64,000 nucleotides of DNA from JABCPE02 sp963506915. Lineage in GTDB: Bacteria; Bacteroidota; Bacteroidia; Flavobacteriales; Weeksellaceae. Shown here in pieces: positions 9,125 through 18,509 of the stretch. A program made the translations under genes and the position numbers. Position 1 is the stretch's first letter. Every line of letters begins with the position of its first letter. The stretch is taken from the NCBI GenBank assembly GCA_963506915.1, contig CAUORE010000006.1, positions 3,366-67,365 on the forward strand. Direction: 5' to 3'. The notes beneath the pieces were generated by a model. It saw only the letters and a list, made by a program, of their open reading frames with translations. It did no database searches and was not told where the DNA came from.

Positions 9125-9469
9125 ATGAAGACAGCATCAATTTATCAAGATTTAGAATTTAATGAAAATAAGCCAGCAATAAAGGCGATTTTGGAGACAG
9201 ATTTTACGAAAGAAATCAGAATCCTAATGCGGGAAAACCAAGAAATGAAAGAGCATCAGACGCCTTTTCCTATTGTGGTGGAACTGCTGGAGGGAGAAAT
9301 TATTTTTGGTGTAGAAGGACAGAATTACGAAGTTAAAAAAGGAGATTTATTGACTTTGTCAGGAGGCGTTCCGCATAATCTCATTGCGAAAAAAGAAAGC
9401 GTTATTCGTTTGACGCTTAGTAAGTTAGATTCATCAAAAAGAGTAGAGGGCGTTGCCGAAAAATCCTAA
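9125..9469 (+). CDS. Small cupin-domain protein
   Basis: A 114-residue single-domain cupin. The two beta-barrel motifs can be traced around residues 38-58 (HQTPFPIVVELLEGEIIFGV) and 70-85 (KGDLLTLSGGVPHNLIAK). The first His of the usual metal site and the PHNL histidine are present, so metal binding is possible. The specific role is unknown. It is three bases upstream of a methyltransferase gene, so they are probably translated together. Such pairs are common in Bacteroidota but I cannot assign a pathway. Confidence 0.8.
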   Translation: MKTASIYQDLEFNENKPAIKAILETDFTKEIRILMRENQEMKEHQTPFPIVVELLEGEIIFGVEGQNYEVKKGDLLTLSGGVPHNLIAKKESVIRLTLSKLDSSKRVEGVAEKS

Positions 9470-9472
9470 ATC

Positions 9473-10252
9473 ATGAGCAAAGAACAAAATATGAATACCA
9501 GCCAAGGTCATTGGATTTTGGCAAAAATGGGCAAACGAGTGCTGCGCCCAGGAGGGAAGGAGCTGAGTATGAAGATGATAGAGGGACTGAATATCACTTC
9601 AAATGATGATGTGGTGGAGTTCGCGCCAGGATTGGGATTTACAGCAGGAATTACACTTAGTAAAAATCCTAAAAGCTATACAGGCGTAGAACTGAATGAA
9701 GAAGCGGCAGGCATTCTCAAAAACAGGCTGAAAGGAAAGGATTTTAAAATTATCATCGGAAATGCGGCGGAGTCCACCTTGGAGAGTAATAGTGTGGATA
9801 AAGTCTATGGAGAGGCGATGCTTACAATGCATGCAGACCACAGAAAATCGGAAATTATCCGTGAAGCTTACCGAATTTTGAAACCTGGCGGATTCTACGG
9901 AATTCATGAACTTGGACTTACACCAAATGAGATACCAACGGAGAAAAAAGCCGAAATCCAAAAGGAACTAGCACTGGCAATAAAAGTCAATGCTCGTCCA
10001 TTAACCGTTTCCGAATGGACAGAACTTTTAGAAAAAGAAGGTTTTTCTGTGGTGAAAATAGAAACCAACCCAATGCATTTATTAGAACCCAAAAGAATAA
10101 TAGATGATGAGGGATTTTTCAGAACGGTGAAAATTTTCTTTAACATAATGGCCAATCCATCTGCTAGGAAAAGAATCCTTGCGATGAGAAAAGTTTTCCG
10201 TGATAATGCACAAAACCTAAATGCCGTGGCGATTATCGCACAGAAAAAATAA
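9473..10252 (+). CDS. Class I SAM-dependent methyltransferase
   Basis: A 259-residue methyltransferase. Motif I is seen as VVEFAPGLGFTAGI near residue 45, an acidic loop follows (YTGVELNEEA), then IIGNAAESTLESNSVDKVYGE and the RILKPGGFYGIHEL post-motif typical of small-molecule methyltransferases. The methyl acceptor is not known. The ATG at 9473 follows the cupin stop by three bases; a second ATG at codon 7 is possible. A bidirectional hairpin follows the gene. Confidence 0.85.
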   Translation: MSKEQNMNTSQGHWILAKMGKRVLRPGGKELSMKMIEGLNITSNDDVVEFAPGLGFTAGITLSKNPKSYTGVELNEEAAGILKNRLKGKDFKIIIGNAAESTLESNSVDKVYGEAMLTMHADHRKSEIIREAYRILKPGGFYGIHELGLTPNEIPTEKKAEIQKELALAIKVNARPLTVSEWTELLEKEGFSVVKIETNPMHLLEPKRIIDDEGFFRTVKIFFNIMANPSARKRILAMRKVFRDNAQNLNAVAIIAQKK

Positions 10253-10257
10253 TGAAC

Positions 10258-10284
10258 AAAGCCTATTTTTATAGGCTTTTTTGT
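10258..10284. terminator. Bidirectional intrinsic terminator
   Basis: Stem AAAGCCTAT / ATAGGCTTT with a four-base TTTT loop, followed by a T-run on the plus strand and an A-run before it. It lies between the convergent methyltransferase and ABC transporter genes. Confidence 0.75.
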
Positions 10285-10286
10285 TT

Positions 10287-12023
10287 TTATTTATCTTTCT
10301 GCTTTTTATTTAAATCAGTGTAGTAACCGCCTTTGTTTAGGAGTTCTTGGTGAGTTCCCATTTCTACGATTTCGCCCTGATGCATCACGATGATTTTATC
10401 TGCTTTTTCTATCGTGGAGAGCCTGTGCGCGATGATGATGGAAGTCCTGTTTTTAGTGATTTTTTCTGTTGCTTTTTGAATCAGTTTTTCGGATTCGTGG
10501 TCTATGGAAGAAGTCGCTTCATCTAGAATGAGTATTTTAAGGTTAGCTAAATAAGCCCTTAGAAAAGATAGTAACTGTCTCTGTCCCAGTGAAATGGAGG
10601 AACCTCTTTCGCTTACGATGAAATGATATCCATTGGGCAGTTTTTCTATGAAATCATTGACTTCTATTTCTTCCGCTGCCTTTTTTATTTCATCTAATGT
10701 GATATTTTTATTCCCTAATGTAAGGTTTTCTGCAATGCTTTCTTGGAATAGGAAAACATCTTGCAGAACCACACCTATCTGGCTTCTGTAGTGGTATAGC
10801 TCGTAATCGTAGATATCGGTATCATCTACTAAAATTTGCCCATCAGTAATGTCATAAAGCCTTGTAATTAGGCTGATTATGGTAGATTTTCCTGCGCCAG
10901 TAGCACCTACGATGGCCACGGTTTCGCCTGGATTTACAGTAAAATTTATTCCTTTTAGTACTTGCTGCTTTTCATCATAGGCGAATTTTACATTTCTAAA
11001 CTCTATTTTTCCTTCCAAAGATTCTTTTTTGATAGTTCCTTTGTTCGGAGTGAGGTTTTCTTCCTCGTTCATGATTTTTAGAACTCGCTCGGCTCCTACC
11101 AGCCCTCTTTGGATATTGTTAAATCTATCGGCTATCTGTCGTAATGGTCTGACTAATAGTGAAATAAACTGAATGAAAGCGATGATATCTCCTGCGCCCA
11201 CTTCTTTACCATTGATAACATTATAACCCGCATAAACCAAGATAGTGCCGATGAATAGCGAGGCAAGTAAATCCACAACGGGAAAGAACAGAGAAAAATA
11301 AAATACCGTTTTCAGTAAGGCATTTTTCAGTTCTATATTGATTTTGTCAAATTTGTCAAATTCTGCTTTCTGTCTGTTAAATACTTGAATAATGGACATT
11401 CCAGCCAGTCTTTCCTGCACAAAACTGTTTTGGACAGAAGTAAGATTTCGTTCCGTAGAAAACGAGACTTTTAGTTTTTTCTGAAAAAATCTTGTGATAA
11501 GATACATCAGAGGAAGCATTAACAAGACAATGTAGCTGAGTTCCTTATTCACCATAAACATAGTCCCGATGACCATCACCACGCGCAGAACATCACCAAA
11601 AACCATCAGAAAACCATCTGTATAGACCACCGCTACGGTTTCTACATCTCCCACGGCACGAGTGACCAGACTCCCAATCGGAGTTTTGTCAAAAAATGAA
11701 GTTTTGAAATGAATCAACTTCGCATAAAGGCGTTCGCGGATGTCCCGAATCACCGATTGAGCAATGAAATTAGAAAGATAATACAGCATCACCTGCAGGA
11801 AAGTTTCCAAAAGAACCAGCCCTAATAGCAGATAAATCCCGTTCATCAGCTCTGTTCGGCTTTTTTCTTTGATAATGACCAAATCCACTATTTCTTTGGT
11901 AAGAATAGGTCGGTAGGTGGAGATAAACGCCACTGCAAGGGAAATAAGCAAAGTGATGATGAACCACTTTTTAAATTTCAGTCCGATGAAAAATAATTTT
12001 TTTATGATAGTGCTGTTGCTCAT
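10287..12023 (-). CDS. ABC exporter, fused permease and ATPase (ABCB type)
   Basis: A 578-residue half-transporter. Residues 15-310 form the six-helix membrane domain. Residues 340-575 form the nucleotide-binding domain, with Walker A GATGAGKST, a Q-loop near VVLQDVFLFQ, the signature SISLGQRQLLSF, Walker B ILILDEATSSID and the H-loop IIAHRLST. The signature SLGQR deviates from LSGGQ, which is frequent in flavobacterial relatives. It probably works as a homodimer exporting lipids, peptides or drugs; substrate unknown. The gene is 25 bases downstream of the helicase gene on the same strand. Confidence 0.9.
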   Translation of the reverse strand: MSNSTIIKKLFFIGLKFKKWFIITLLISLAVAFISTYRPILTKEIVDLVIIKEKSRTELMNGIYLLLGLVLLETFLQVMLYYLSNFIAQSVIRDIRERLYAKLIHFKTSFFDKTPIGSLVTRAVGDVETVAVVYTDGFLMVFGDVLRVVMVIGTMFMVNKELSYIVLLMLPLMYLITRFFQKKLKVSFSTERNLTSVQNSFVQERLAGMSIIQVFNRQKAEFDKFDKINIELKNALLKTVFYFSLFFPVVDLLASLFIGTILVYAGYNVINGKEVGAGDIIAFIQFISLLVRPLRQIADRFNNIQRGLVGAERVLKIMNEEENLTPNKGTIKKESLEGKIEFRNVKFAYDEKQQVLKGINFTVNPGETVAIVGATGAGKSTIISLITRLYDITDGQILVDDTDIYDYELYHYRSQIGVVLQDVFLFQESIAENLTLGNKNITLDEIKKAAEEIEVNDFIEKLPNGYHFIVSERGSSISLGQRQLLSFLRAYLANLKILILDEATSSIDHESEKLIQKATEKITKNRTSIIIAHRLSTIEKADKIIVMHQGEIVEMGTHQELLNKGGYYTDLNKKQKDK

Positions 12024-12047
12024 ATTTCGTGTAAAATGTAAATAAAA

Positions 12048-14180
12048 CTATAAATTCTTATTGCTCAGGTATTTGTAATGATTCCAAAGCAGCCTAATCT
12101 CATGATAGTCAAAATCATCAGGGAGGATTTCTTTCCATTCATTCAGGCTGTTTTGTGGCTGAGCGTTAAAAGTTTTTTCAAAAATACTTATTTTTTCAGA
12201 ACTTATAATTCTAGATAAATCCAAAACGCCCTGATCAGCGAATTTAGCCAAATGTCCTACGATGGTGCTGGGCGCGAGGGCTCTTTCTTTCGCTATTTCA
12301 TCAATGTTTTTCCCTTGTTCAAAGAGTTTGTAGGTGATGATATGAGTCGGAATTTTTGCGATTTTTGTGCTAATTTTCTCATCTTTATCAGCATCAAATA
12401 ACTCCGTTTCTAAAAGTTTCGTTAATTTCAAATCATTTAAATAATCTTCCGTGTCACTCAGCCAGATTTTGAGAAATTCATTATGTTCTTTAAGACCTTT
12501 TTCATTTTTTATCTCGGAATAAAACTGTTTCAAAGGCTCAAAAACTTGGTCTTTTATTTTCTCAAAGAAAAAATGGACTCCGCCTTTTGCTTTCCTTTCT
12601 ATTTCTTGCCATTCTTCTTGTCCGTGTGTGAATTTGGTCGCTTTTTGAAGCAGGATTTTCTCAAATTTTTCACAGACTTTTATTAGTTCTTTTATATTGG
12701 TTTTCAGTGAGATATATAGAGTTTGAGTTTTCTCTTTGCTGAGTTTCTTTGAGCTTTTCGCAATATCATACCAATCTTCCAGAGATTGTAAGAACCAGCC
12801 GCAATCGGTGTATTTTAGGACTTTTTTGATGCTGTAATGGTATTTTTCAGCCTCTATGATTTGTTCTATTTTGTCATTCGCCTTTGTATCTTCCTGAAAA
12901 TGAGATATTCTATCATCTTTGAAAATAACCGAAGGTGTGATTTTGGATTTTAGATAAATCCCTTCCAAAGTCCTGCATCGAGAAAGTGCCACATAGACCT
13001 GCCCAGAGGTGAAACTCTGCCCAGCATCTATGATAAGCCTGTCAAAAGTGAGTCCTTGACTTTTGTGGATGGTAACTGCCCACGCCAAACGGATAGGCAG
13101 CTGCTCAAAACTTCCAGTGACTTCTTCTTTTATCTGTTTGTCCTCTCCCAGAGTGTATTTTTTCTGTTCCCAGACTTCTTTTTTTATTTCTAGTTCCTCA
13201 TCGCTTCCATCCAGAATTGCGAAAACTTTATCTTCTGTAAGGCGTGATATTTCGGCGAGTTTGCCGTTGTAGTATTTTCTGTCGCCAGAAGTGTCATTTC
13301 GGATAAACATCACCTGCGCACCTACTTTCAGTTCCAAAGTTTCATCATTTGGAAACATATTTTCCTTAAAATCTCCGAAAACAGAAGCGTTATAGAAAAA
13401 TGAAGGCGTTTTTAACTCGTTGATTTTCTTTTGGTTAATGCTGTCCGCCATTTTGTTATGTGAACAGAGATGAACGAAAGCTTCTCCATTAGGCTCAAAA
13501 TCAGGGAAATACCTTTTGTTTAACTTATTGAAATCCACCAATTTGCTGTTTCCATCACGAATCGCATTCAGCAGGTCTAAAAATTCTTTATCTTTTTGCC
13601 TAAAAACCTCGGTCAGCTCTATCGTTAGTAAATCCATTTCCTCCAAAGCTTTAGCATTAAAGAAGAAAGGCGAGGAGTAGTACCGCTGAAGGATATACTC
13701 GCTGTCTTCCCGAATAACAGGCGGAAGCTGGAATAAATCTCCCACGAAAAGCAGCTGCACACCTCCGAATTTCTGCTGATTTCTTCGGGCTGTCCTAAGG
13801 GCAAAATCCATCATATCTAGGACATCAGCTCTGAGCATAGAAACTTCGTCTATGATGATGATTTCCACCTCGCGCAGGAGTTTTAGTTTGTCTTTTCTGT
13901 ATCTGAAATGAGGAAGCAGGTCTGAAATGTTATTAGCAATATTAGCATCTACCCTGTCTACCGTAGGGACAAAGGGTCTGAGAGGTAGCCCAAACATAGA
14001 GTGGATAGTGACACCGCCAGCATTGATAGCCGTGATGCCTGTGGGAGCCACTATGATATGATTTTTCCGAGATTTCTTCACGAAATCATTCAGAAAGGTG
14101 GTTTTTCCTGTTCCCGCCCTCCCTGTAAGGAAAACATTACGATTGGTATTTTCTATTAAATCAAATATATGCTCATTCAT
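12048..14180 (-). CDS. PIF1-like superfamily 1 helicase with C-terminal HTH domain
   Basis: A 710-residue SF1 helicase. Walker A GRAGTGKTTFL lies at residues 20-30 and Walker B IIIIDEVSML follows. The UvrD_C_2-type motif VTIHKSQGLTFDRL and the motif YVALSRCRTLEGIYL lie near residues 370-410. The C-terminal third is a charged helical region ending in an HTH_40-like domain (NIDEIAKERALAPSTIVGHL). This architecture is conserved in Bacteroidota. PIF1/RecD2 relatives resolve DNA secondary structures and help replication; the actual role here is inferred. Confidence 0.85.
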   Translation of the reverse strand: MNEHIFDLIENTNRNVFLTGRAGTGKTTFLNDFVKKSRKNHIIVAPTGITAINAGGVTIHSMFGLPLRPFVPTVDRVDANIANNISDLLPHFRYRKDKLKLLREVEIIIIDEVSMLRADVLDMMDFALRTARRNQQKFGGVQLLFVGDLFQLPPVIREDSEYILQRYYSSPFFFNAKALEEMDLLTIELTEVFRQKDKEFLDLLNAIRDGNSKLVDFNKLNKRYFPDFEPNGEAFVHLCSHNKMADSINQKKINELKTPSFFYNASVFGDFKENMFPNDETLELKVGAQVMFIRNDTSGDRKYYNGKLAEISRLTEDKVFAILDGSDEELEIKKEVWEQKKYTLGEDKQIKEEVTGSFEQLPIRLAWAVTIHKSQGLTFDRLIIDAGQSFTSGQVYVALSRCRTLEGIYLKSKITPSVIFKDDRISHFQEDTKANDKIEQIIEAEKYHYSIKKVLKYTDCGWFLQSLEDWYDIAKSSKKLSKEKTQTLYISLKTNIKELIKVCEKFEKILLQKATKFTHGQEEWQEIERKAKGGVHFFFEKIKDQVFEPLKQFYSEIKNEKGLKEHNEFLKIWLSDTEDYLNDLKLTKLLETELFDADKDEKISTKIAKIPTHIITYKLFEQGKNIDEIAKERALAPSTIVGHLAKFADQGVLDLSRIISSEKISIFEKTFNAQPQNSLNEWKEILPDDFDYHEIRLLWNHYKYLSNKNL

Positions 14181-14244
14181 AGGCTCGTGTGGTGTATTTT
14201 GCTAAAAACAAAACGAATAGAAATTGGTTCTATTCGTTGAATTT

Positions 14245-14537
14245 CTAATGAAATTTATTATTGCCTTTATAAACAATCACTTCTGCATTCTTTTCTTTGA
14301 CCAAATCTACGAAATTGATAAAATGTTCCGACTGGTTATGCAGGTTTGGGCATCTTGGCTTTCCCAAGTTTCACTCATGATGAAATGCCCTTTGGTATCT
14401 ATATCTTCTATCAGATTGTACTTGATACAGCCTTTTTCTTTTCGGCTTTCTTCTACTAAAACTTTTAAGCTGTCAAGGATTTTGGATACTTGTTCAGCCT
14501 TGAATTTTATCAGTGCAATTACTTCTAAATTTTTCAT
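14245..14537 (-). pseudogene. Antibiotic biosynthesis monooxygenase (ABM) family gene, frameshifted
   Basis: The intact product would be a small ABM-fold quinol monooxygenase-like protein of about 98 residues. From ATG 14537 the sequence reads MKNLEVIALIKFKAEQVSKI and on to ETWESQDAQT, then goes out of frame and stops at 14307. In the next frame the family-typical ending follows directly: HNQSEHFINFVDLVKEKNAE, finishing at TAG 14245. Inserting one base near plus-strand 14347/14348 (tttggg to tttaggg) restores WESQDALNLHNQSEHF, which is the usual pattern. So a one-base deletion explains the break. It may be a sequencing error or a recent loss. A TATCTTTG box lies just upstream; the TTG at 14561 lies in it and is not the start. 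Confidence 0.85.
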
Positions 14538-14570
14538 AAAGAAAAAAAATATCTTCCACAAAGATACTAA

Positions 14571-15578
14571 TTATCTAGGAATTTCTATATTTTCTAAAAT
14601 TTGTCTGATGATTTCATCCGTGGTAAGCCCTTCCATTTCTCTCTCAGGAGAAACCATTACACGATGGCGAAGCACTGCATAGCTGGCTTCTTTTATATCC
14701 TCTGGAGTTACGAAATCTCTTCCTCTTATCGCTGCGAAAGCTTTTGAAGCCGTAAGAAGAGCCAAACTCGCTCTCGGTGAAGCACCTAAATACAGGAACT
14801 GATTTTCACGAGTGTTGATAACCAGTTTCGCGATGTATTCTATCAAATGAGGCTCTACAATAATCTCTTTTACAAGGTTTTGGAATCTTTTCAGCTGTTC
14901 GCCTGAGATTACAGTATTGATGGCTACTGTTTTGTCCGAAGACTTGTCTTGATGCTGGTTTTGGATAATGGTAATTTCCTGCTCCAGATTAGGATAGCCC
15001 ACATTTATTTTAAATAAAAATCTGTCCAGCTGGGCTTCTGGAAGTCGGTAAGTTCCCTCTTGTTCTATCGGGTTTTGGGTAGCCACTACCAAGAAAGGAA
15101 GTTCCATAGGATAGCGCGTTCCGTCCATAGTGATTTGTCTTTCCTCCATCACCTCAAAAAGTGCTGCTTGAGTTTTTGCAGGAGAACGGTTAATCTCATC
15201 TATAAGGATAAAATTAGAAAAAATAGGCCCTTTTTTGAACTCAAATTCAGAGGTTTTCACATTGAAAACAGATGTTCCCAAAATGTCCGAAGGCATAAGG
15301 TCTGGCGTGAACTGTATCCTGCTGAAATCGACAGAGATAGTCTTAGCAAGGAGTTTGGCAGTGATGGTTTTTGCCACTCCTGGGACGCCCTCTATCAGGA
15401 CGTGCCCGTTAGAAAGAAGGGCAGCGAGGAGATGCTCTATCATGCTCTCTTGTCCTACGATGACTTTTCCTATTTCGGCTTTTATTTTTTCTAAACTTTC
15501 GTGGAGTTCTGTCATATCTATTCTTGACTGGAACTGTGTAGCTGGAGTTTCTGGGTGTTCATTTTCTATATTTTCCAT
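14571..15578 (-). CDS. MoxR-family AAA+ ATPase
   Basis: A 335-residue MoxR-type AAA+ ATPase. Walker A is GVPGVAKT, Walker B FILIDEINRSPAKTQAAL, followed by MEERQITMDG and a sensor stretch VATQNPIEQEGTY. The C-terminal lid domain contains the arginine-finger region. MoxR proteins act as chaperones that mature or insert partner complexes, often with von Willebrand-type proteins. Here the four following upstream genes encode membrane proteins in a conserved flavobacterial order (DUF4350, DUF4129, helix-rich membrane protein, SpoIIM). The stop of DUF4350 is three bases upstream of its ATG. Confidence 0.92.
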   Translation of the reverse strand: MENIENEHPETPATQFQSRIDMTELHESLEKIKAEIGKVIVGQESMIEHLLAALLSNGHVLIEGVPGVAKTITAKLLAKTISVDFSRIQFTPDLMPSDILGTSVFNVKTSEFEFKKGPIFSNFILIDEINRSPAKTQAALFEVMEERQITMDGTRYPMELPFLVVATQNPIEQEGTYRLPEAQLDRFLFKINVGYPNLEQEITIIQNQHQDKSSDKTVAINTVISGEQLKRFQNLVKEIIVEPHLIEYIAKLVINTRENQFLYLGASPRASLALLTASKAFAAIRGRDFVTPEDIKEASYAVLRHRVMVSPEREMEGLTTDEIIRQILENIEIPR

Positions 15579-15581
15579 TTC

Positions 15582-16751
15582 TTATGATTTTAAAATTTTA
15601 TCTAAAACTTCGTTTATTTTCGCTAAATCAGAGTGTTTTATTCCACTGTGCTGATTTTGTGTTTTGTTTATTAAATCTACAGCTTCCTGTATCAGTTCTA
15701 TGTTTTTCCCTGTTTTTAGGTGTAATTTTTTGATGAAATTATCATCCAAATGCTGGGTATCAATCATTAAATCCAATCTTACTTTGTTGAGGAAATATTG
15801 GATTTTTTTCTGAGCCATATCATGCGGTGTTCCCTCTTGTAAATAGAGGTTCCCGATACTTTTCACGAACTCTACGGACTTGTTTTTCAGAGGTTCTATG
15901 ATAGGGACTATTCTCTGTTTTCTTCTAATATTAAATAATGCAAAAAGCAGTAATCCCACCAGAAGCAGCTGCCATGCGTGTCTGAGATTGTCATTCTGAA
16001 GGATAAATCTCAGCGGCGACTGGGATTCTCTTTTTTTATTATAATTTTCTATAAACCAAACAGTTTTGTTATTTGGAAGGTATGAAAATATATTTTCTAC
16101 ATACTTATGTCCTTCGGGTTTTAGGAGGTAATAATTGGTCAGAATAAGCGGCTCCGAATGAAGATAAAAATTACCTTTTCCAAAAGGAACTTGGATAAAA
16201 TTAAAACTTACTTTCTTCCCATCTTTTTCGATGTAACCTAAAATTTTCTGACCAGAGTTTATTTCTTTAAAACCTGTTCCAGAAGGCGCTTTATCTATCA
16301 AGATGCTGTTTTTCATTTTTTTGTCTAATAGATGGAAAGTCAGCTTTTTATCTTCATCAATGTCATTCAGATATTCGTAAGATACATCTATGGTGTCAGG
16401 GAGGGAGTAGAAAACTTTATTGATAACCAATACATTAGCACCTTTTTCTGTTTGTTCTAAGATTTTTTTCCAAGACTCATCATCAAAATGTTTGTTGAAA
16501 ACCAGAATGTTATGAGCAGGAAGGTTAGGGTTTTGTTTGTAATAATTAAACGGCGATTCCTCCACACGCTCTACATTTTTGAGAAGCCCATTTACTTCTT
16601 GGTTGAAAACATACAGCCCAAAGGGAGTTTTCTTATGAATGTCAAAGTTTTTCCGCCAGTCTATGACCTCGGTTTTATTGACTTCCATCAGTCCCAGTAT
16701 CACCAAAACGATGACAAGTATTATTCCATAAATTCTAAATGTTTTGTTCAT
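15582..16751 (-). CDS. DUF4350-type membrane protein of the MoxR cluster
   Basis: A 389-residue protein. One transmembrane segment lies at residues 7-24 (GIILVIVLVILGLM) and a second at about 260-280 (WQLLLVGLLLFALFNI). The extracytoplasmic domain between them resembles the DUF4350 / GATase-like fold. The C-terminal cytoplasmic part (residues 285-389) is helical. No enzyme motif is apparent. It sits five bases downstream of DUF4129 and is co-transcribed with MoxR. Function unknown; probably an assembly partner. Confidence 0.8.
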   Translation of the reverse strand: MNKTFRIYGIILVIVLVILGLMEVNKTEVIDWRKNFDIHKKTPFGLYVFNQEVNGLLKNVERVEESPFNYYKQNPNLPAHNILVFNKHFDDESWKKILEQTEKGANVLVINKVFYSLPDTIDVSYEYLNDIDEDKKLTFHLLDKKMKNSILIDKAPSGTGFKEINSGQKILGYIEKDGKKVSFNFIQVPFGKGNFYLHSEPLILTNYYLLKPEGHKYVENIFSYLPNNKTVWFIENYNKKRESQSPLRFILQNDNLRHAWQLLLVGLLLFALFNIRRKQRIVPIIEPLKNKSVEFVKSIGNLYLQEGTPHDMAQKKIQYFLNKVRLDLMIDTQHLDDNFIKKLHLKTGKNIELIQEAVDLINKTQNQHSGIKHSDLAKINEVLDKILKS

Positions 16752-16756
16752 TCAGC

Positions 16757-17560
16757 TTATATTTTTTCATGAAAAACCGACCATTTTTCTTTCATTTTGT
16801 GGTAGGAATTTTCATCAATTTCAAATTCGCCATACCATACATAATCAAAGATTTTAGTAGCATCTCGGAATTTTCCTTGCAGTTGTTTTTCTTTGATTTC
16901 GGTCATGTAGTCTCGGTTGGTCTTTTCAGGATTCCATTCTATGATGTTTTTGTCTGCTAATATTTTTAAAATCCAAAGAAACTGATACCTCACCGCATAT
17001 CTGAAATCACGATTTCTTTCATAGCCTTTGATGCTTTCCTGAAAGTTGATTTCATGGATGTTTTCATGAAGTTCGTTCACTTCTATATTGATTTTTTTGT
17101 TTTTCTTTCCAAAGAAGAAGCTGCCCTCTTTTGAGATAAGGAATTTTATCAAGAAATAAAGCACAAAACCTATGATGATAATGGCTAAAAACCTCATTAT
17201 GCTTTCCGCAAAATCAAAAGGCTTATTAGAATTGATACTTCCAAAAATAGATTCTAAAAGTTCTATGAATTTTCTTTGCAGCCTTTCCCAAAGAGATTCT
17301 CTTGGTTTGGTAGCGGTATAGTCATACTCTTTGGACTTATACTTGTTTTTATAGTTTTCTGGAAAAGTTTTAGGGAAAATTACATCATCGGTTTCCTTTA
17401 TGGAGTTCAGTAAAGAATCCATTTTCCGCTCCTCATAGGCATTATTATCTAATATCTCCTCTGGAACATCATCTAGTTCTATTTCATCTGTTGAAGCTTG
17501 TCCGTGAAAAAGCCCTAAACTGCCGAAGAAAATTAAAAGTGCAACAAACTTAAATCTCAT
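16757..17560 (-). CDS. DUF4129 domain-containing membrane protein
   Basis: Taking ATG 17560 as the start gives 267 residues with an N-terminal signal-like segment (MRFKFVALLIFFGSLGLFHG). The upstream in-frame start at 17623 would put that hydrophobic segment internal, and is less likely. One membrane helix lies near residues 140-160 (FLAIIIIGFVLYFLIKFL). The C-terminal domain (FRYAVRYQFLWILKIL, WYGEFEIDENSYHKM) is typical of DUF4129, found next to transglutaminase and MoxR genes. The start overlaps the end of the preceding membrane gene by 11 bases. Confidence 0.75.
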   Translation of the reverse strand: MRFKFVALLIFFGSLGLFHGQASTDEIELDDVPEEILDNNAYEERKMDSLLNSIKETDDVIFPKTFPENYKNKYKSKEYDYTATKPRESLWERLQRKFIELLESIFGSINSNKPFDFAESIMRFLAIIIIGFVLYFLIKFLISKEGSFFFGKKNKKINIEVNELHENIHEINFQESIKGYERNRDFRYAVRYQFLWILKILADKNIIEWNPEKTNRDYMTEIKEKQLQGKFRDATKIFDYVWYGEFEIDENSYHKMKEKWSVFHEKI

Positions 17561-18509
17561 TCCGTCCAATAGTTTCGATTTCAGATAAATCCATTTTTCT
17601 ATGAAGGTCAGTGCGGTTGTCATAGTACATCAGTCCAGCATTTACATAAATCAAATTATTCGCTAAAAAACTAATGAACATCACCACTGCATAAATGATA
17701 ATCAATACAAAAGCTGTCCCGCTGCCACTATCTGAATCATATGCATCTCCTACACTCAAGGCCCCTAATATAGTGAAAAACATAGGGATAAAGGTAAATA
17801 TAGAGATTACCGTTTGTATGATAAAATATGTAACTACTGTAGAGCCCCAATATTTCCAAAAAGGTGATTTTCCTTCTCTGTTCGGATAGTTAAACTGAGC
17901 AGAGATAGCATAGGAAAGAGAACCAAAGAAGCCTCGTTCCGTGTGGAAATAATCAAACAGAAGGAAATTGATAGTATTCATCACGATAGGAGCCAAAAAG
18001 AAAATCAAAATCAGTCCTATCAGTAAGAAAACCAATAAGAAACTAATACCAAAAACGATCACAACCAAAGGAAGAATGATAAACAATAATCCTAAAAATA
18101 AGATAAGAATTTTCCCTGCATTTTTCTTCAGGTCGTTCAGTATTTCATCGGTTTTGATGTCTGTACTTCCCGTTTCGCTGACTCTTTTCATGTATAGCAC
18201 TGGGAAACAGTAATTGATAATAGCCGCTGCCAAAAACAATATGAAAATCAGCGATGTTATTAAAATCAAAGTTCCTATATTCTCCTCAAAATATTCCTCA
18301 AAATATCGGCTTTGTCCTTCCATATTAGAACCAAACATCTGAGAAAAAAACTCGCGGTAGCCCACTACTGCCAGCACCATCATCAGTATCAGTATCAGCC
18401 CGTTTATCAAGAAATAATTCTTAAAATAGTTCTTTCCATAGATTTTGAAGAACGCAAAAGAATCGGAAATCAAACCACCGAAATCTCTTCTTTTATAAAA
18501 TTCAAACAT
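17550..18509 (-). CDS. Polytopic membrane protein of the MoxR/SpoIIM cluster
   Basis: A 319-residue hydrophobic protein with about six membrane segments, including LILILMMVLAVVGY, TLILITSLIFILFLAAAIIN, a long 45-residue hydrophobic stretch around residue 150 (LFLGLLFIILPLVV), and C-terminal VLIIIYAVVMFISFLANNLI. No enzyme motif is visible. It overlaps the SpoIIM gene by 8 bases and the DUF4129 gene by 11, showing tight coupling. Function unknown. Confidence 0.8.
   Translation of the reverse strand: MFEFYKRRDFGGLISDSFAFFKIYGKNYFKNYFLINGLILILMMVLAVVGYREFFSQMFGSNMEGQSRYFEEYFEENIGTLILITSLIFILFLAAAIINYCFPVLYMKRVSETGSTDIKTDEILNDLKKNAGKILILFLGLLFIILPLVVIVFGISFLLVFLLIGLILIFFLAPIVMNTINFLLFDYFHTERGFFGSLSYAISAQFNYPNREGKSPFWKYWGSTVVTYFIIQTVISIFTFIPMFFTILGALSVGDAYDSDSGSGTAFVLIIIYAVVMFISFLANNLIYVNAGLMYYDNRTDLHRKMDLSEIETIGRNEI

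Noticed and set aside
14224..14682. A 152-residue plus-strand reading frame opposite the ABM gene
   Set aside because: It lies antisense to the recognisable ABM reading frame and across the moxR end, has no family features, and is a shadow of those genes.
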